Assembly (NCBI GenBank): GCA_030267565.1
Contig: BRXU01000026.1
Location: 1,676,880 to 1,740,879, forward strand
Length of the DNA: 64,000 nt
Direction of reading: 5' to 3'
Source of the DNA: Pleodorina starrii
Lineage: Eukaryota; Chlorophyta; Chlorophyceae; Chlamydomonadales; Volvocaceae
The translations under genes were made by a program, and so were the position numbers. Position 1 is the first letter of the stretch, and every line of letters begins with the position of its first letter. Below are positions 58,249-64,000 of this stretch, one piece after another. A model generated the notes under the pieces. The model ran no database searches. It was not told where the DNA came from and worked only from the letters and a program-made list of their open reading frames with translations.

Positions 58249-61200
58249 ATGGAAAATTACCCCCCACACCTGCAGGCGTCGGGCCTGCCAAGCTTGCCGG
58301 CGCGGAGGCCGTGCTGCTCATGGGGGCGGGCGGCTCCCCATGCCCCCTCCTGCTGGCCCCCCTCCTGCTGGCCCTCCCTGGCCTCCAGGGCGGGGCCCAG
58401 GCGGGCGTCCGTCCGATCTGCGGCGGCGGAGGCTGAAGCGGCGGTGAGCACCCTCACGTGACCCACCCTCACGCGTCCGGGCTGCGCTCCCCTTGCCGTA
58501 CATCACCTGGGGCCGGCCCCTTGCCGCACTCAACCAACTCCCCGCTACCTCCCCTCTTCTCATCCCCCCGCTACCTCCCGCCCCCTCCCCCGCTCTTGGG
58601 CTCTCTTTACAACTGCTTTGGGCGTGTGTGTCTGTCTGTCGGGCCTGGCTGAGCCGTACAGGCTTGCTTCCAAATCACGGGCCGCAGGCGGCGTGCGGGT
58701 CGTGGAGCACACACGTGTTTCGGCCGGTGGCGCTGCGTCCCGGGGGCTCATTTACCTCCTCGTTTACGTCCCCCCCCCTGGCGCACACCCCCAATCGGGC
58801 AGAGTTCCCGTCTGGCGGAGGCGCTCTATCCATTCTCTCCCTCCCCTCTCTCTCTTCGCCCCTTCTCTCTCTCTCCCCTCTCTCGAAAATGCAATTCACG
58901 CACCCAAAAAGGAAAGATCATCCATCCAACCCACCCGCCCGCCCCTGTGTCGTACTCCCAACCCGCCTGCCGTACAGGCCCCGCAGGCTGCCTCCCTGGA
59001 TTCATCCGCCGCCGCCGCCGCCGTCCGCTTCAGTGAGACGGTGGTGGCGGAGGAGGTTCGAACGGCGGCGGTGGTGGCGCCTCTGCCGGAGAAGAACTTT
59101 GGAGTGCTGCGTGGCGGGCGGTACCCGTTCCTGTACGACAATGTGTACGGCCTGCCAATCGTACGGCAGGTCGCCAGCTACGGGGAGGCGCTGGAGGGCC
59201 TCAGGTGTGTGGGGGCGGGGCCCCGGGGCGGCCGGGTTCCCCCCCTCCCTCCTGGGAGCATATCACTCCTCCCAGGAGCATATCACTCCCTGACCCCCCA
59301 GGGAAACCGGAGACCCCCCCTCCCGGGACGGATCGCAGCCTTTCCGATCTGCGCTGCACAAGCTGCTCCCATCTCCCTCTCCCTCTCCCTCTCCCTCTCC
59401 CTCTCCCTCTCCCTCTCCCTCTCCCTCTCCCTCTCCCTCTCCCTCTCCCTCTCCCTCTCCCTCTCCCTCTCCCTCTCCCTCTCCCTCTCCCTCTCCCTCT
59501 CCCTCTCCCTCTCCCTCTCCCTCTCCCTGTCCCTCTCCCTCGCCCTCTCCCTCTCCCTCTCCCTCTCCCTCTCCCTCTCCCTCTCCCTCTCCCTCTCCCT
59601 CTCCCTCTCCCTCTCCCTCTCCCTCTCCCTCTCCCTCTCCCTCTCCCTCTCCCTCTCCCTCTCCCTCTCCCTCTCCCTCTCCCTCTCCCTCTCCCTCTCC
59701 CTCTCCCTCTCCCCCACCTCACGCCTCTCTTATCCTCTCATCTCATCTCTCTGACGTTTCCTCCCTCCCTCCCTGCCCTCCCTCCCTGCCCTCTCTGCCC
59801 TCCCTGCCCTTCCTTTCCCCCCCCCCCCCAGGAGCGGTCGCATCACTGAAGTGTTGTGGTTCCAGCCGCTGCCCCACAACCCGGCGGGAGGGGACAACCA
59901 GGCGATGAGGACGGCGGCGGAGGGAAGGTGCCTGCTGCGGTACGCCAGCGGACAGGTACGGCAGTGTACGACAGTGAACGGCGGCGACGAGGGCGGGTGG
60001 CGGGCGCGGGCTCTGGCGAGAGGGAAGGGAGGGAGGGGGGTGGAGTGGCGAGAAGGGAGGGGGGCGCAGGGAGAAGCAGGGAGGGGGCGGAGGAAAGGGA
60101 AGGGAGGAAACGTGGCATGGCGGAGCCCCTCCTTGCCGCCGTCGGTTTAGAATACCGTGCTGTACGACACGGAAGCGTTACAGGAGCGTGAGGAGTACCG
60201 GTTCTTGCCGCTGGCCTTCTTCACCCCTCAACCCCCTCAACCCCCACACCCACAACCGCATCCCCCCCACCTCCCCCCATCCGTTTACGGGCTCCGTCCT
60301 ATACGTGGATAGCCCCACCTCCCCCTCCCCCCCCCCGCAGGTGAAGCAGTCGGTCATTCCCTACGGCGAGCCGCGGATCATGCAGGTACGACATGACGTA
60401 ACCTGACGTGGCGGCTGACCCGGCTGGCTTGCTGCCTGGCCTGGCCTGGCCGCCAGCCGCCAGGCGGCTGACGTGGCGTGACGTGCGTTTTACCATTGCC
60501 TGACGTGACAATGGCCCTGAGCTGACGGCTGACGTGGCCTGGGCTGGTGTGGGGTTGCTGTGCCTGGGGTGTGTATCGAGTGGTGGTGGTGGTGGGTGTG
60601 TTGTGAGGAGAGGGAGCGACCACCACAACCATGTCTACACGAATACACGAACCCTCCGCCCCCCGCCCCCCAGTTAGCATACCACTCCCTGACCCCCCGC
60701 CCCCCCCCAAAAAAACGGCCTGCAGGCCATTCACGAGTACGGCGCGTCCGCGGGTTTCATTCCCCTGGAGCCCCGCCACATGCGAGAGCTGGCGGCTGTA
60801 CGGCAGGCCAACCACGCGGGCGCGGGAGACCCCATGGCCAAGGAGGTTGGTACGGCAGCGTTGGAGGTTGACGCGCTGACCGGCGTGCCGGTTGAACCGC
60901 CCGAGGTGAGCCGCGATGAGTGTGTGTGTGTGTGTGTGTGTGACTGCGTGTGTGTATGCCTGCGTGTGCGTTTGTGTGCGTGTGATGAAAGGTGGGATCT
61001 GGGATGTACGGTAAAACGTAAGAAAGAGAAGAAAGAATGGTAAGAAAGGAAGTGACGGCGGAAGTGACAACTTTACACGCCACGCCACGCCACTCCACTC
61101 GCACTCTGTCCGACCGCGCCGCCCGCCGGTCCCCCCACCTCCCCCTTCCCCCCGGACTCCGGCCTATACGTATAGGATAACCCCCCCCCTCCCCCCTCCC

Positions 61201-63955
61201 CCCCCCTCCGCTGCCTTCAGGAGCTGAGGCGGGGTCCCCCCGTGGGGCCCACAACCCTGGAGGCCCTGCTGGCGTACGGCACTCGGGAGCAGCTGGACGA
61301 GACGCTGTCGTACAACAAGGAGGTACGACCACCGGCTGGCTCCCCCCAAAAATGATAACAAAACCAAAACCAAAACCAAAACCCTGTCTGAAACCCCCCT
61401 GTTCCTCCCTTCCCCGTCTACAGCTCGCCTCCGCCGAGGTCGCCGCCCTGCTAGCTCGTCGAGAGGCCTGGTTACGAGAGGCGGAGGAGGCGGAGGCGGC
61501 GGCACGCGCGGAGCGCTCCGCCGCCGCCGCCACCGCTGGCGCCGCCGCCGCCGGCCGCTCCGGAACCGGTTCCTTCAGCCTGTCTGGCTGGCTGGACTCC
61601 ATCCAACTCACGAATGAGCAGCAGGCGATGGTGCTCAAGTACGTGCCGCTGCTGGGCCCTATTCTGGGATCCGGATTTATTATTGGGCTGTACCTGCTGG
61701 CGAGGCTGGTCAAGGTGGGTCTGGGTTTGGGGCTGTGCGGGGGGAGGGGGAGAGGGAGGGGGTTAGAGGGGGAGGAGGGGAAGGTAGAAGAGTGGGGCCT
61801 GGGGGTTTGGGTTTTTTTCGGGGGGGAGCACTGAATGGGGAGGGTGTTGGAGGAGGGGAGTAAAAAGTGATACCGCAGCGGAGACGGAGACGGCGTTAGC
61901 GAACGGACCCAGAACCCAGTAATACTTACCGAACATACCCGAGCTGAAAATACGCTGCGACCGCGTCGCCGCCAGACCAACCCAGACGGACGATTACACG
62001 CGACAGCACAAGAACGGCACGAACGCCCGGACAGAACAACCCGACATATTGTAGACTCACCTGCGCTCAATGGAGGAAGCGAAGCGGGAAGATTTCGAAG
62101 GAAAAAGGGCGTGAGTAACGGCAATGGGCAACGGCAATGGCAGCGAAGGAAGGAGCGAGCAGGCAGGCAAGCAAGGCAATACACACATAAACCCACGAAG
62201 GAGCTGGGGCGGCGACGCGGCGCAAAAGAGGGCAGGAAGGGGGGCGGCGGGGCAGAGAAGAAAGGGATACGGAGGGGCAAAACGTACGACGGCAAGGAGG
62301 GCGAAAGGCAGGAGGAGAAAGGGCAAAGGAAAGAGAATGGCAAGGAGAATCGGCAAAGGGAAGGAGAACAGCAGAAGGAAGACGGAGGCTGGAGGGACGG
62401 AAGGAGGGGGCGGGGGCGGGGCGTGGGGGCACGAGGGCAAGAGCAAGGACGAGGAGAAGGGGAGAACGACGGCAGGGCGGGCGGAAAGGGCGGAGGCAGC
62501 GGGGCGCGGGAAGACGATGCGGGGCGCGGGAAGGTGCGAAGTGCAGGAGGGGAGGGATGGGGGGGGAGTGTATTTGAAATGCACTGCGTTGTTGGTGCGG
62601 GGAGTTGCAGCAAGCAGGCCCCCTAGGAGGGGAGGGGAGTGGCTGGGCAGGGGCTGGGGGGTAAAGTGGACGAGAAGGGCTGGTACCAGGAAGCAGGGAC
62701 GTTAGGGAGGGGCAGTGGGTGGGGATACGGGATCTGTTTGTTTGTTTGTTTGTTTGTTTGCTTGCCTGTTTGCTTGTTTGTTTGTTCAAATGTTTTTTTC
62801 GGCCAATCCGATTGGAGGCGCCCCATCTCTCTCCTCGCCTCCCTCCGAACCACCCAGCCCCCCATAGACACACGCACACGTACACACACGCCCTTCCCCC
62901 TCCCTTCCCCCTCCCTTCCCCCTCCCTTCCCCCTCCCTCCCCCCCTCCCCCCCCGCAGGGTGATCTCACGGACCGGCTCAAGATGATGGATCTGGAGGCG
63001 GACAAGAAGAAGAAGACCGCCCTCAAGGTCTGGGGCTGGGGGTGTGGGGGGATGTGGGGGATGTGGGGGTAATTAAAACGGGGTGGGGGTAGGGGTGCGG
63101 TGTGGGGGACCTACCCCCGCCATCTTCTGTCCGCGCCTCCCCCTCCCTCCCCCGCCTGCGTCGTGCTTTACAGCGGCGACGGCGGCGGAGGCGGCCGCAG
63201 CCGTGCGCCCCAAATTTCCCCGATTCGGTAGCTAAGAAGCTAACCAACCAAGCAACCAACTTACCCAACCAACCAACTTATCCAACTAACCAACTGACTA
63301 ACTGACTTTTAACGAACCCACAGGAGGCACGCATCGCCTTCCTGGAGGAGCGAGGTTTCGCGGCGCTATGGTGGCCAAAGGGGGGCTGAGCGGCCTGGGC
63401 GTGGAGTGGGGTGGAGAGGATCGGAATTTGGGGGGGGCGGGGGGGAAAAAACGAAAAAAAAAAAAAAAAAAACACAAAAACGCGGGAGGAGGGGGGAGGG
63501 GGATGCGAGGGGGGGGAGGCGGGGAAGGGGGGGACATTCGGGGGGAGATCACAGGAAAAGGGGGCATAGCCTCCTTGGAGCGAGGTATCGTGGTCACGAG
63601 TTGGTTGGTTGGCTGGCCCCGGTCTGCCAGCAACCTTGGAAGGCCTGCTGCTGCTGTTGCTGCTCCGCTGCGGCCTGGTTGCTACAGCCCTGACAGCCCC
63701 CTTCCCCTCCCGCTCCCCTCCCACTCCCCTCCCACTCCCCTCCCGTCCCGTCCCGTGCCTCCCCTCCCCCCCTGGTTGCCTCTGCGGACTGTTGTACTTC
63801 CCTCCCCACTCCCTTCCCTTCCCTTCTCCCCTCCTTCAACCCCCCCTCCCCCCCCTTGGCCCTTCCCCCCTCTCCGCCCTCCAGACGACATCCGAAAGCG
63901 CTGCGCCTCCATCAACTCCCGGCTGGGCTCCAAACTGGCCATTGCTGACTCGGAG
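58249..63955 (+). CDS. probable plastid membrane protein, FtsH/FtsHi-like N-terminal part (truncated by window end)
   Basis: Exons: 58249-58443 (tentative), 58978-59204, 59832-59955, 60341-60385, 60726-60905, 61221-61322, 61424-61714, 62959-63027, 63324-63354, 63885-63955, continuing past 64000; 445 codons in phase. The N-terminus is Arg/Ser/Ala-rich, ending in [10 protein letters not shown], and resembles a transit peptide. [32 protein letters not shown] and MQAIHEYGA resemble the pre-AAA intermembrane region of FtsH-type proteases (GRVxEV, then a strand and a PxDPxL-like segment). A membrane helix [20 protein letters not shown] (about 367-386) is followed by a charged coiled region [20 protein letters not shown]. 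The AAA and zinc-protease domains, if present, lie outside, so the family call is tentative; a plastid membrane protein of another family is possible. The first exon and its frame are uncertain. Confidence 0.5.
59372..59711. repeat. (CTCCCT)n array, about 56 units
   Basis: A nearly perfect 340-bp hexamer array in intron 59205-59831, with two single-base interruptions at about 59530-59541. One strand is pure pyrimidine. Confidence 0.97.
61861..61920 (+). repeat. repeat family B, long copy 2
   Basis: Near-full match to 17229-17290 in opposite window orientation, in intron 61715-62958. Begins TAAAAAGTGATACCGCAGCG and runs through GCGTTAGCGAACGGACCCAG. Confidence 0.9.
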
Positions 63956-64000
63956 GTACGACACGATACGACACGATACGACATCGGGAGTGCACCAGCC

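Noticed and set aside
59205..59831. Leu-Ser, Pro-Leu and Arg-Glu dipeptide frames in the CTCCCT array
   Set aside because: Hexamer array within an intron; the exons on either side join exactly.
60150..60220. Possible extra exon with [13 protein letters not shown] in the last gene
   Set aside because: The only good donor nearby gives phase 1, but the next exon (60341) needs phase 0. The direct join 59955 to 60341 gives the expected continuous strand.
63355..63390. Read-through of exon 63324 to a stop at about 63388
   Set aside because: The donor at 63355 joins in phase to exon 63885-63955 ([13 protein letters not shown]), which continues a charged helix; read-through gives only a short tail.

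Overview
The window looks like nuclear DNA of a chlamydomonadalean (volvocine-type) green alga. Signs of this are the very high GC, genes cut into many short GT-AG exons, long Ala/Gly/Pro homopolymer runs inside conserved proteins, a TGTAA poly(A) signal, TTTTAGGG-type telomere-like motifs in introns, and a gene set including a plant-type extensin arabinosyltransferase, a plant-type nucleolin-like RRM protein and probable plastid proteins. No species name can be supported from the sequence alone.

Layout: (1) 1-2173, + strand, the 3' exons of phosphoserine phosphatase. (2) 5264-18692, - strand, an 18-exon P2B-type Ca2+-ATPase of 1841 residues, with a same-strand tRNA-Leu(CAG) and an antisense tRNA-Gln(TTG) inside introns. 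(3) 19687-26709, + strand, a long Ala/Gly-rich protein ending in a nucleolin-like RRM. (4) 29452-32885, + strand, a two-finger C2HC zinc-finger (ZC2HC1-like) protein. (5) 36030-40582, - strand, a nine-exon HNH-endonuclease-domain protein. (6) 43677-56385, + strand, a 23-exon, 829-residue membrane-anchored GT77-type arabinosyltransferase (XEG113/RRA-like) with an EF-hand and a Ser-Pro linker. (7) 58249-63955, + strand, running off the edge, the N-terminal part of a probable plastid membrane protein resembling FtsH/FtsHi. Exon models were built by hand. For genes 2-6 all exon phases close exactly on a stop codon, which is strong internal support, but exon start sites at the 5' ends of genes 3, 4 and 7 are uncertain.

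The most notable object is at 36914-37010: a circularly permuted tRNA-Ser(AGA) gene whose 3' half lies upstream of its 5' half, separated by 16 nt and followed by a seven-T Pol III terminator. It sits antisense inside an intron of the HNH gene. The second theme is intron composition: at least four families of short dispersed repeats recur mainly in introns of unrelated genes, including one family with two long copies and two or more truncated copies ending near 3' splice sites, suggestive of introner-like elements. Some introns are almost wholly assembled from such modules. Large satellites also sit in introns: a roughly 600-bp G-rich minisatellite and a 340-bp CTCCCT array.

The genes are not an operon and share no single pathway. 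Intergenic stretches (2174-5263, 18693-19686, 26710-29451, 32886-36029, 40583-43676, 56386-58248) hold UTRs, microsatellites and lower-GC DNA in which I see no convincing further gene.
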